Origin: Planctomycetaceae bacterium
GTDB taxonomy: Bacteria > Planctomycetota > Phycisphaerae > Phycisphaerales > SM1A02
Length of the DNA stretch: 9,282 bases
Direction of reading: 5' to 3'
NCBI GenBank assembly: GCA_947474205.1
Contig: CANJIC010000065.1
Span: 1 to 9,282, forward strand
Part shown: in pieces, positions 1 through 6,683 of the stretch
Position numbering within the stretch: the first letter of the stretch is position 1
Layout: every line of letters starts with the position of its first letter
Program-made: the position numbers and the translations under genes
The notes under the pieces: generated by a model
Told to the model about the DNA's origin: nothing
What the model saw: the letters and a program-made list of their open reading frames with translations, nothing else
Database searches by the model: none

Positions 1-887
1 TATTTCAGCGTGATGGTTTCCTTGGTTGGAAATTCATCCTCTGTGGCGTCGCTGCAATCGCAACGCACCGACAATGGCAAACCAAGTTTGGCCGCCATGA
101 ATGCGTTATCCAAAATGTGGCAACCCATGTCACCCAGCGCGCCGCAACCAAAGTCATACGTGCCGCGCCACATGAACGGCGCGTAGGCCTTGTCAACATA
201 TGGCCGCGTTGGCGCTACGCCCAACCACAAATCCCACGCCAACCATTCCGGCGGTTTTTCACCACCTTTTGGCATGGGTTGTCCCTGCGGCCACCAACCC
301 ATTGGTCGATCACTCCACGCATGGATGGATTTAATTTTTCCAATCACGCCAGCGTTCAACAACTCCAGTTGCTGCCTGCGGCCAATCATGGCGGATCGTT
401 GCGTTCCCATTTGCGTGACAATTTTTGAATGCCCCTTGGCAAAATCCGCCAACATTCTGTTTTCATACGCCGTGTGCGCCAGCGGTTTCTGGCAATACAC
501 ATGCTTGCCCATGTTCATGGCGCTCATGGAAATTGGCGCGTGCATGTGATCGGGAGTGGACACGCTCACCGCGTCGAATTTATTTCCCAGCTTGTCAAAC
601 ATCTCGCGCCAATCGTTGAACCACTGCGCCTTTGGAAATTGCGACGCGTATTTTTCTTTGCCGCGACCATCCACATCGCACAGCGCGACAATGTCCACGT
701 TTGGATGTTTTGACAACGCCTCTAAATCGGACTCACCCATTCCACCAACAGCCACCTTGGCAAGTTGAAGGCGTTGATTGGGTCCAAGCTGAAAGCGCGG
801 CAGCGAGCGCGCGGAAAAACTTGGAAGTAATGGAAAGGCGGCGAACGCGGCGGCGCTACGAATGAATGTGCGGCGCGATGGATTCAT
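1..887 (-). CDS. Tat-exported Gfo/Idh/MocA family oxidoreductase (partial, C-terminus off the left edge)
   Basis: The reading frame stays open from an ATG at 887 to the window edge, giving the first 295 residues. A twin-arginine signal opens the protein (SRRTFIR, residues 4-10, followed by an Ala/Phe/Leu-rich stretch to about residue 25), so it is probably exported folded with its cofactor. The Rossmann fold begins near residue 43 (VAVGGMGESD) and continues through ALCDVDG (68-74). TPDHMHA (111-117), CQKPLAHT (132-139) and GALGDMGCH (249-257) are the conserved blocks of the family, whose members oxidise or rearrange sugars and cyclitols using NAD(P). Two departures are visible: the usual GxGxxG is AxGxxG here, and the family EKP motif reads QKP, which I recall as common in planctomycete members. 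Substrate cannot be predicted. I chose the ATG at 887 because it places the Tat motif at the extreme N-terminus; an in-frame ATG at 950 would add 21 residues. GGAA just upstream is only a weak ribosome site. Confidence 0.93.
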   Translation of the reverse strand, partial: MNPSRRTFIRSAAAFAAFPLLPSFSARSLPRFQLGPNQRLQLAKVAVGGMGESDLEALSKHPNVDIVALCDVDGRGKEKYASQFPKAQWFNDWREMFDKLGNKFDAVSVSTPDHMHAPISMSAMNMGKHVYCQKPLAHTAYENRMLADFAKGHSKIVTQMGTQRSAMIGRRQQLELLNAGVIGKIKSIHAWSDRPMGWWPQGQPMPKGGEKPPEWLAWDLWLGVAPTRPYVDKAYAPFMWRGTYDFGCGALGDMGCHILDNAFMAAKLGLPLSVRCDCSDATEDEFPTKETITLK

Positions 888-962
888 ATTTCCAAAGACA
901 AGTTGATCATTTGTATTTGCATGGACGAATGGCTTGGAAGGTTTGCTCATGCCAAGATGCTA

Positions 963-992
963 CATATAGAACAACGTGTGTCATTGCGCCAA
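963..992 (-). promoter_or_regulatory. Possible sigma70-type promoter for the Gfo/Idh/MocA gene
   Basis: Read on the minus strand, a TTGGCG box (987-992) lies 18 bp before TATATG (963-968). Transcription would begin near 955, giving a leader of about 70 nt to the ATG at 887. It would leave almost no leader for the ATG at 950, which agrees with the chosen start. The boxes match the E. coli consensus only partly, and promoter rules in this lineage are not well known. Confidence 0.3.
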
Positions 993-1089
993 CACACGCC
1001 GCGACGGATTTTTTATGGTCACGGTGTTGTGGAAACTGGGCATGAAGCAGATCAAAGATCGCGGCGCACAACGCGAGCCACAATGAGCA

Positions 1090-1134
1090 TAAAAAGCGAC
1101 GGTTAAAAAAAGCAGCGCATAAAAAAGCGGCGCA
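1090..1134 (-). repeat. Degenerate tandem repeat with T-tracts downstream of the terminator
   Basis: On the minus strand three consecutive units of 14-16 bases share a GC-rich head and a T-run tail. They are TGCGCCGCTTTTTTA (1120-1134), TGCGCTGCTTTTTTTA (1104-1119) and ACCGTCGCTTTTTA (1090-1103). The first unit is the 3' arm and U-tract of the terminator. The second can pair with the same 5' arm (1140-1150) over 11 positions with a single G-U wobble, so it could act as an alternative arm or fallback terminator. The third matches poorly. Confidence 0.6.
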
Positions 1135-1150
1135 TGAACTGCGCCGCTTT
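1121..1150 (-). terminator. Rho-independent terminator of the Gly-rich EF-hand gene
   Basis: Two 11-base arms, AAAGCGGCGCA (1124-1134) and TGCGCCGCTTT (1140-1150), are perfect inverted repeats around a 5-base loop. On the minus-strand transcript the hairpin ends in a run of six U (1121-1126). It starts 24 bases after the TAA stop at 1175-1177. This is a textbook intrinsic terminator and separates the EF-hand gene from the downstream oxidoreductase gene. Confidence 0.85.
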
Positions 1151-1174
1151 GAAACATCAATCATGTCTGCCGTT

Positions 1175-2974
1175 TTATCCGCCAGTATTTGCGGGTGCGG
1201 CTGCACCCTGATTGCCGCCCTGATTGCCGCGTTGACGACCGCTGCCATTTCCACCACCTTGACCGCCGCCATTTCCGCCACCATTGCCTCCAGTATCCGC
1301 TGGTCTCATTGCGCGGAACATTTCACGGCGTTCATCGCCCTCAATAATTCCATTGCCATCTTTGTCAGCGGTCTTGGCCATGGCGCGATTTTCTTCCGGC
1401 ATGTTGGCGATGGTCCAAGACCCAAATGGTCCTTGATTGCGCCCATCATCGCGGCCGGTTCCCTTTGGCAACAATGCAATTTGCTCGGTCGTAAGCAACG
1501 CTTTCAATCGCTCGACATATTTGTCAGTCATGTCGCCGCGCTTGGAAAGCATTTCGTCCGCAACGTCTGGATCATTTCGACCAAACATGCGACTGGCGCC
1601 ACCATTGAGCAAACCAGCGGAACGCACCGCCTCTTCTTTCAACTGAACTGGTTCGGCCTTGCGAATGGCTTGTGCAATTTTTTCATTCATGCCAACAAGT
1701 TCCACCATCATTGCCATTTGCATTTCACTAATCGCGGCCAGCGTTTCAGGCGACAAACCCTCCAAAGAAAGCGCTTTTTCAAACGCACGTTCGGCGCGCG
1801 TTGGACGATAGACGCGCGCAAATCCACTGGCTAAAGCCGCCTGTGTGAATCGCTTCGCCTCTTCTGGTGGAAGCGCGTTAGCGATGGTGGTGCGATATTG
1901 TTCATTCACGTTGCGAACGGCGTTGCGCAAATCAACACCTTTGGACGCAAGATCTTCCAAACTTTTGGCGTCGCTGTTTTGAATAGCCGTCATGACCTTG
2001 CCTTCATTTTGCCCCAAAAAATCACTGCGCTTTTTTAATGCAGCATCCAAACGAAGTTCATATTCATCAAGAATTCCTACGGTGGAGGCAATTTGCTCCT
2101 TGCTTAATCCGGCTTCATCAAGCACCGCGAACAAATTCACATTTTCCCCGCTTAATCGACCGCGACCCAACAATTTTTCACGCCGCATAAATCGCTCAAA
2201 CGATTCCCACTTCGCGGTCTGATCAGCCTTGAGAGAAGATTTAATGTCTTCCATGACTTGTCGGTCCAAAACCCCACGCTCCTTGCGCCACTTCTCGGCA
2301 AGCACGGTCATGTCACCGACAATCTTGCGAGTTTGCGCGGCTTCCCCGCTGGTTTCGCGCTCGGCTGCAATTTGCAGCGACATTTTCTCCATTTGATCAC
2401 GAAAATATTGCGAGCGCGCTTCAGGCGACATTTCGGTGCCGGAATCTTTTTCAATTTGCTCGATATCTTTTTGCATGTTCTCGCCAAAACTTTGATAACG
2501 CTCGCGCATGTTGCCGCCCATGAAACTTTGGAACATGGAGCGCATTAAATCTTGCTGCGCAGTCGAAGCCTTGTCGCTGGCGTCAGTGAACGCGGCTTCA
2601 TAATCCGTGACAAATGTTTCAACAACTGTGGTTTGACCATCATCAAGTTTCAATTGCTCTTTAATCAGAGGAACATCGCGCTTGACAATGAAGGCCTGAA
2701 ATTGTTCGCGCATTTCCGTGACTGCGCCAAGCGAGCGACCAATGCCGCCACCCATTCCACCACCGCCCATGCCAAAGCCGCGACCACCTTGACGACCACC
2801 GCCTTGACCTTGACCTTGTTGACGATTCGCATTTGCATCCGCCGGCGCACTAGCGGCAGGCGGCGTCTTTGTCGCGGAACTACTTGTTGCGTTTGAATTT
2901 GTGTTAGAAGGATTTTGTGCCAGTGCGGCACATACAAACGCAATAGGAGTCATAGCGATTAGGAATTTGTTCAT
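1175..2974 (-). CDS. Secreted Gly/Asn-rich protein with LTxxQ-like helical segments and one EF-hand
   Basis: I do not recognise a named family. With the ATG at 2974 the protein has 599 residues. A Sec signal peptide (MNKFLIAM..., cut probably after CAALA near residue 19) is followed by an Asn/Ser/Thr/Ala-rich spacer (21-50) and a Gln/Gly-rich stretch (51-80). A long charged, mostly helical core covers about 85-500. In it L248KADQ, L290SKEQ and L494TTEQ resemble the LTxxQ motif of CpxP/Spy-type periplasmic proteins. A canonical EF-hand loop lies at 537-548 (DKDGNGIIEGDE, all ligand positions filled). The tail (560-599) is Gly/Asn/Gln-rich. This suggests an exported Ca-binding or scaffold protein; no catalytic motif is visible. 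The frame is open to a GTG at 3040, but that start would bury the signal peptide behind 22 residues. An ATG at 2992 is also possible. None of the starts has a Shine-Dalgarno sequence. It is divergent from the FG-GAP gene and ends at a strong terminator. Confidence 0.85.
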   Translation of the reverse strand: MNKFLIAMTPIAFVCAALAQNPSNTNSNATSSSATKTPPAASAPADANANRQQGQGQGGGRQGGRGFGMGGGGMGGGIGRSLGAVTEMREQFQAFIVKRDVPLIKEQLKLDDGQTTVVETFVTDYEAAFTDASDKASTAQQDLMRSMFQSFMGGNMRERYQSFGENMQKDIEQIEKDSGTEMSPEARSQYFRDQMEKMSLQIAAERETSGEAAQTRKIVGDMTVLAEKWRKERGVLDRQVMEDIKSSLKADQTAKWESFERFMRREKLLGRGRLSGENVNLFAVLDEAGLSKEQIASTVGILDEYELRLDAALKKRSDFLGQNEGKVMTAIQNSDAKSLEDLASKGVDLRNAVRNVNEQYRTTIANALPPEEAKRFTQAALASGFARVYRPTRAERAFEKALSLEGLSPETLAAISEMQMAMMVELVGMNEKIAQAIRKAEPVQLKEEAVRSAGLLNGGASRMFGRNDPDVADEMLSKRGDMTDKYVERLKALLTTEQIALLPKGTGRDDGRNQGPFGSWTIANMPEENRAMAKTADKDGNGIIEGDERREMFRAMRPADTGGNGGGNGGGQGGGNGSGRQRGNQGGNQGAAAPANTGG

Positions 2975-3262
2975 GGGGAAGGCAACGTTCATTTGTTGTA
3001 TATATTGGCTTGATTTCCTGATTTTGACAAAGTATTTCACGCAGTGGATGAAGATAAATCATGGGATAATTGCAATATCAATGCCCCAACGGATGCGCTC
3101 AGAATGAATATATTTAGTCTTATAACAAGCCTTGGTCGCCACAAGTATCTTTACCATAGGCATTAATGAAATATACATTTGCAATTGCCGCCAACTTTTG
3201 CAATCTTCGCATTTGTCCATCACATGAAGCCCTGTTGCATCGGATACTTGAATAATAAACCC
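2975..3262. other. Divergent intergenic region with three TTGCAA palindromes
   Basis: This stretch separates the starts of the two divergent secreted-protein genes and is more AT-rich than its surroundings. I see no small gene or structured RNA here. TTGCAA, which is its own reverse complement, occurs at 3070-3075, 3179-3184 and 3198-3203. The last two sit in direct TTTGCAAT copies whose starts are 19 bp apart, roughly 60-85 bp upstream of the plus-strand start. They could be regulator sites, but six-base palindromes in AT-rich DNA may be chance. Confidence 0.4.
2999..3030 (-). promoter_or_regulatory. Possible promoter for the Gly-rich EF-hand gene
   Basis: On the minus strand TTGTCA (3025-3030) resembles a -35 box. 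It is followed 18-20 bp later by the AT-only stretch AATATATA (2999-3006), which could hold a -10 element. Transcription would start close to 2990, leaving a very short leader before the ATG at 2974. That would fit a start without a ribosome-binding site. The -10 match is poor. Confidence 0.3.
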
Positions 3263-5719
3263 ATGCCGCAACTCTCCAAAAATTTCTTGACGCTGTTGAT
3301 CGCCTGCGTTGTAAGCCTGGCCACGATGTCGCATGCCGGCTGGGTGATCAAAGACAAACTCAACGCGTTCCCCGCGCTTGCAAAGGAGAAGTTTGGTTGC
3401 TCTATTGCCACTGATGGAAACTGGCTTGCGGTTGGCGCAAGTGACACGGCGATTGTTGGCTTTCGATCAACTGGCGCGGTGCATTTATTTGAACGCGTGG
3501 GTGATCAATGGTTTTTGCGGCAAACATTATTTCATCCAACTCCAAGCACGTATCAAGCGTTTGGAAATTCCATTGCGCTGCGACAAGATCATCTTGTTGT
3601 TGGTTCATGGGGCAGCAATGGATATTCGGGAAGTGTGTTTGTATTCACGCTTGGTTCGGATGGTCGATGGACACTTGCATCAACATTAGCCGCGGGTGAC
3701 CCGCAACCTTCCAAGCCCGCGCTATTTGGTTGGAACGTTTCACTTGATATGCCCGCGACCGGATCCGGCGTGATTGCTGTGGGCAGAGTAAATGATGGAA
3801 CGCTGAGCACTGGAGCTGTGTATGTATTTGAAGGGCGCAACGCCACATGGAACCAGGTTGCGAAACTTGTGGCAAGTGATGGCGCACAATCTGATCAACT
3901 TGGAACATGCGTTTCCGTTCGAAATGGAACCATTGTCGCTGGCGTTCCACGAAGGCGAGTGGCGTTCATTTTCACGCGCTCTCTGTCGGGGTCAACACCT
4001 GTATGGAGCCAGGCCGCCAAAATCACGCCTTCATTTGAGGCGACTGGTGATAATTTTGGTTACAGCGTTGCATCCGCTGGAAGTTTTGTTGCCATTGGAG
4101 CACCCAACCGCGCTGGTCCGAACAATGAAAATCGCGCGGGAGCGGTCACTGTCTTTTACAACAGCGGAGGCAATGGCACTCTTTGGTCAGAAGGCGCAAC
4201 GTTGACGGCGCGAACTATTGTGGCGGGTGATTTATTTGGTTATTCAATTGGCGTTGTCAATCTTCCAAATTCTTCAAATGGAATATTGGTCGCTTCAGCA
4301 CCGTCATGTGATACTTCAAACATGAATTCTGGCGCCGCATTTTCGTTTCGGGGTTCCGCGAACTCATGGACCATGGACAATTCAGATTTGTGGACGTCCA
4401 TTGCATTGGCAAATCAAAATATGGGAAAGTCGTTGGCAATTTCCGCCGACGGTTCCGTGGTGGGACTAGCAACCGATGGCCCAATCAATTCTGTTGGCGG
4501 CGCGTTTCCATTTCAATTTGATTTAAGTTCGTCAAGCGGCAACGGAATGATTCCTGGGGGATCCTCCACGGGCGATAGTTCGTCGGGTGGAACTTCGTCG
4601 GGTGGAACTTCGTCGGGCGGAAGTTCGTCGGGTGGAAGTTCGTCGGGTGGAAGTTCGTCGGGTGGAAGTTCGTCGGGTGGAAGTTCGTCGGGCGGCGACT
4701 CCACTGGAGGACCATCTGAAGATCCATCGTCAAGCGATTTTGGAAAAGGTGGAAATGTGCGATCACTGAACTCGCTTGCGCCTTTGTACAACAGCTATGG
4801 AAATGTGACCAACACGATGATGACCGAAAACTCCGTGGCTAAAGTCTTGCAAGGATTACAAATTGCATATGGCAACGCGCTCCGCTCCGATATCAAAGCA
4901 ACATCCGTGCTGCTTGCGACCTATCCCGACAATTTAAGACTGTTCGCAGTAGCCGACAGTAATGGCGACGGTGGCAGTGATTTCATTTGGCAAGATCGCA
5001 CGAGCAATGAGGTTGTTTTGTGGACACGCGATGGCACAACCATTAAAGCAAAAACTGTTATTTCATCCCCTGCCGCGGGCTTTCGCGCTGTTGCCGCATA
5101 CGACATTGCCGCCGATGGAAGCCCCGCGGATATTTTGCTTGTGAATGCGGCCACCTCGACATTGCGCGTGTTGACCATGGGCGACAGCGTTGTCGTAAGC
5201 ACCACTGATTTGATCATGCCCAGCGGATTGTGGCGACCGGTTCCGTTTCCATTCATTGCCGATTCTGTATTAATTAGACATCCACAAACGGGTGAACTGC
5301 GCCGCATCACCATGCCTGGTCGTGGCGCGCCTTCTCGCACAATCGACGTTGGTTCACCACCCGCCAATTATGAAATTCAAGCGATTGGAGATCTCGACGC
5401 CGATGGTCAACCCGATATCGTCGCGCACTGCGCCCAAGAAGATCAAGTTCGTTTTTACATTATGAATGGAAACAATGTTTCGCAAGTGTGCACGGGCCTG
5501 TGCACCGCGCATTGGAATGTGCAGGGCATGTACGACTGGGACGGTAATGGCGTCAATGACTTGCTGATCACGGAAGTTGGCGGTGATCACCGAGTTGTGG
5601 TGTTGTTTATGGAAGCGAAAACATATGCAGCTGGATCCATTACAATTCCGCAGATTCGAAGCAACCAAGTGCTTGGAACATTTGGTGTTGGCGAAATTGT
5701 GGGTCTAGGCTCGCGCTGA
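3263..5719 (+). CDS. Secreted FG-GAP repeat protein with an (SSSGG)n linker and a C-terminal VCBS/FG-GAP-like domain
   Basis: The protein has 818 residues. A Sec signal peptide (residues 1-25, hydrophobic FLTLLIACVVSLA, probable cut after MSHA) is followed by about seven repeats of the FGxSIA...VAVGAP...GAVxVF type. These begin near residues 44, 100, 155, 213, 265, 325 and 388, enough for one seven-bladed beta-propeller. A Ser/Thr/Gly linker (439-483) joins this to a second domain with looser repeats (about 555-818). That domain carries Ca-binding-type loops DSNGDGGSD (565-573), DLDADGQPD (710-718) and DWDGNGVND (758-766). Proteins of this build usually sit at the cell surface or are secreted and bind partners or surfaces; no enzyme motif is visible. 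No C-terminal sorting signal or membrane anchor is seen. The frame is open back to 3179, but the ATG at 3263 puts the signal peptide at the N-terminus; an ATG at 3224 is less likely. No Shine-Dalgarno sequence precedes it. The last 15 bases overlap the convergent MBL gene. Confidence 0.9.
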   Translation: MPQLSKNFLTLLIACVVSLATMSHAGWVIKDKLNAFPALAKEKFGCSIATDGNWLAVGASDTAIVGFRSTGAVHLFERVGDQWFLRQTLFHPTPSTYQAFGNSIALRQDHLVVGSWGSNGYSGSVFVFTLGSDGRWTLASTLAAGDPQPSKPALFGWNVSLDMPATGSGVIAVGRVNDGTLSTGAVYVFEGRNATWNQVAKLVASDGAQSDQLGTCVSVRNGTIVAGVPRRRVAFIFTRSLSGSTPVWSQAAKITPSFEATGDNFGYSVASAGSFVAIGAPNRAGPNNENRAGAVTVFYNSGGNGTLWSEGATLTARTIVAGDLFGYSIGVVNLPNSSNGILVASAPSCDTSNMNSGAAFSFRGSANSWTMDNSDLWTSIALANQNMGKSLAISADGSVVGLATDGPINSVGGAFPFQFDLSSSSGNGMIPGGSSTGDSSSGGTSSGGTSSGGSSSGGSSSGGSSSGGSSSGGSSSGGDSTGGPSEDPSSSDFGKGGNVRSLNSLAPLYNSYGNVTNTMMTENSVAKVLQGLQIAYGNALRSDIKATSVLLATYPDNLRLFAVADSNGDGGSDFIWQDRTSNEVVLWTRDGTTIKAKTVISSPAAGFRAVAAYDIAADGSPADILLVNAATSTLRVLTMGDSVVVSTTDLIMPSGLWRPVPFPFIADSVLIRHPQTGELRRITMPGRGAPSRTIDVGSPPANYEIQAIGDLDADGQPDIVAHCAQEDQVRFYIMNGNNVSQVCTGLCTAHWNVQGMYDWDGNGVNDLLITEVGGDHRVVVLFMEAKTYAAGSITIPQIRSNQVLGTFGVGEIVGLGSR
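4577..4711 (+). repeat. 15-bp in-frame tandem repeat encoding (S/T)SSGG
   Basis: Eight head-to-tail 15-bp units (4577-4696) follow the pattern AGTTCGTCGGGTGGA, and a ninth degenerate unit (4697-4711) encodes DSTGG. Units differ by only one or two bases: AGT or ACT at the first codon, GGT or GGC at the fourth, and GGC in place of GGA at the end of unit eight. Each unit is five codons, so gain or loss of a unit keeps the frame. It forms the flexible linker between the two domains of the FG-GAP protein. Confidence 0.97.
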
Positions 5720-6658
5720 CGCGTGGCGCAATGCGCCTTGCAGATTCATGCGTAAAAAATAGTCGCCCAGAAATTGAGACACATGTTGCGCAGAAACTCC
5801 CGCGGCGGTGGCTTTGGGGTGCAGCCACTTTTTATATTCTTGAATTGCGTTCTGAAGCGCGTGTTCATACACGCTGCTTTCTCGCGCGCCGCTTGCAATG
5901 ATTGCGGCGGAAAATTTTTGTAGCAACGCGCATTCTTCTTGCAAGCGCGATTGAACACGATCAATAAATCGCAACGCATCCGGCGCGTTGCTTGATTGAA
6001 GTCCGCCATGTGTAAGCCACAGATGAGTTGGCGCGGCGTCGCGTAGGCGCTGCAGACTGTGCTTCCACGCAAGCGGGTCAAACTCCGGTGGCGGAGTTGG
6101 AATGGAAATGAAATCGCTCTTGGGTACTGCTATGCCCAGCGCGTCGCCCACAAACACGTGGCGTTCATGCGCGTGCTCAAGCAACCATGCGTGGTGATGG
6201 CGCGCGTGGCCTGGGGTTTCAATTGCGTGAAATTCAAGACCGGCCGCGGAAATTTTTTGGCCGTCCACAACAGCAAGCGCCTGCGATTCTGGCGTTGGCC
6301 AAAGGTCGCCGTAGTGTCGCTCATACATTTCGCCATGCACGCGCCGGCTACTGGCAAGCAACTTTGTCGGATCGATCAAATGTGCGACGCCAAAGGAATG
6401 AACCCACACACGCGAGTCTCCCGCCGCGAAATGTCCAGCGGCGCCAGCGTGATCCAAATGGATATGCGTGAGCAACAGATCCATGATTTGAGTTGGATGC
6501 ACGCCGCGAAGCTCAAGTTGATTTTCAAGCGCGGGCCAAGTGGTCGCCGTGCCAGATTCAATAAGGGCGAAACCAGCTGGACCTTCTATTAAAAAAACAT
6601 TCGCGGCGCCCGCAAGATTTAAATATCCAACATCAATGGATTGAATTTGGAATGTCAT
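5705..6658 (-). CDS. Metallo-beta-lactamase-fold hydrolase
   Basis: This is a complete 317-residue protein with the metal-site signature of the MBL superfamily: H65-I-H67-L-D69-H70, then H151 in ETPGH, D172 in FVGDALG and H217 in LTHGG. Together these could bind two metal ions. Residues 19-35 (ANVFLIEG...FALIESG) are the usual opening strands of the glyoxalase-II-like branch. The segment from about 225 to 317 is a helical extension after the last ligand. There is no signal peptide, so it is probably cytosolic. Known relatives hydrolyse thioesters, lactones or phosphoesters; the substrate here cannot be told from sequence. It starts 21 bp after glpD on the same strand and is probably co-transcribed with glpKD, which suggests but does not prove a link to glycerol or triose-phosphate metabolism. 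The start has no Shine-Dalgarno sequence. Its stop codon lies inside the end of the convergent FG-GAP gene. Confidence 0.92.
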   Translation of the reverse strand: MTFQIQSIDVGYLNLAGAANVFLIEGPAGFALIESGTATTWPALENQLELRGVHPTQIMDLLLTHIHLDHAGAAGHFAAGDSRVWVHSFGVAHLIDPTKLLASSRRVHGEMYERHYGDLWPTPESQALAVVDGQKISAAGLEFHAIETPGHARHHHAWLLEHAHERHVFVGDALGIAVPKSDFISIPTPPPEFDPLAWKHSLQRLRDAAPTHLWLTHGGLQSSNAPDALRFIDRVQSRLQEECALLQKFSAAIIASGARESSVYEHALQNAIQEYKKWLHPKATAAGVSAQHVSQFLGDYFLRMNLQGALRHASARA

Positions 6659-6666
6659 TGGTGGTG

Positions 6667-6683
6667 ATGAATATTGAATTCAT
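6667..6683 (-). other. Small AT-rich inverted repeat across the glpD stop codon
   Basis: ATGAAT (6667-6672) and ATTCAT (6678-6683) can pair around a 5-base loop. They fill most of the 21-bp gap between glpD and the MBL gene and include the glpD stop. The stem is too weak and lacks a U-tract to be a terminator. It may be chance, or may slightly affect entry at the MBL start. Confidence 0.25.

Noticed and set aside
888..950. N-terminal extension of the oxidoreductase from an ATG at 950
   Set aside because: It would push the twin-arginine motif to about residue 25 and the likely promoter leaves it almost no leader. It is not fully excluded.
907..1284. 125-codon minus-strand frame spanning the spacer between the first two genes
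   Set aside because: It overlaps the terminator and the end of the EF-hand gene in another frame, has low-complexity composition from the Gly-rich coding DNA, and lacks a ribosome site.
1163..1834. 223-codon open frame on the plus strand
   Set aside because: It is antisense to the well-supported EF-hand gene, its composition mirrors that gene's Gly-rich codons, and it shows no domain.
4577..4711. CRISPR-like array
   Set aside because: The 15-bp units are contiguous without spacers and encode a Ser/Gly linker in frame.
4485..4791. Repetitive minus-strand frames with PTNFH or DELPP repeats
   Set aside because: They are the reverse-strand reading of the SSSGG-encoding tandem repeat.
5725..5737. 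GGCGC-AAT-GCGCC hairpin as a bidirectional terminator
   Set aside because: The stem is only five pairs with a three-base loop, and neither strand has a U-tract after it.
6059..6592. 177-codon open frame on the plus strand
   Set aside because: It is antisense to the MBL-fold gene, which has a complete catalytic signature.
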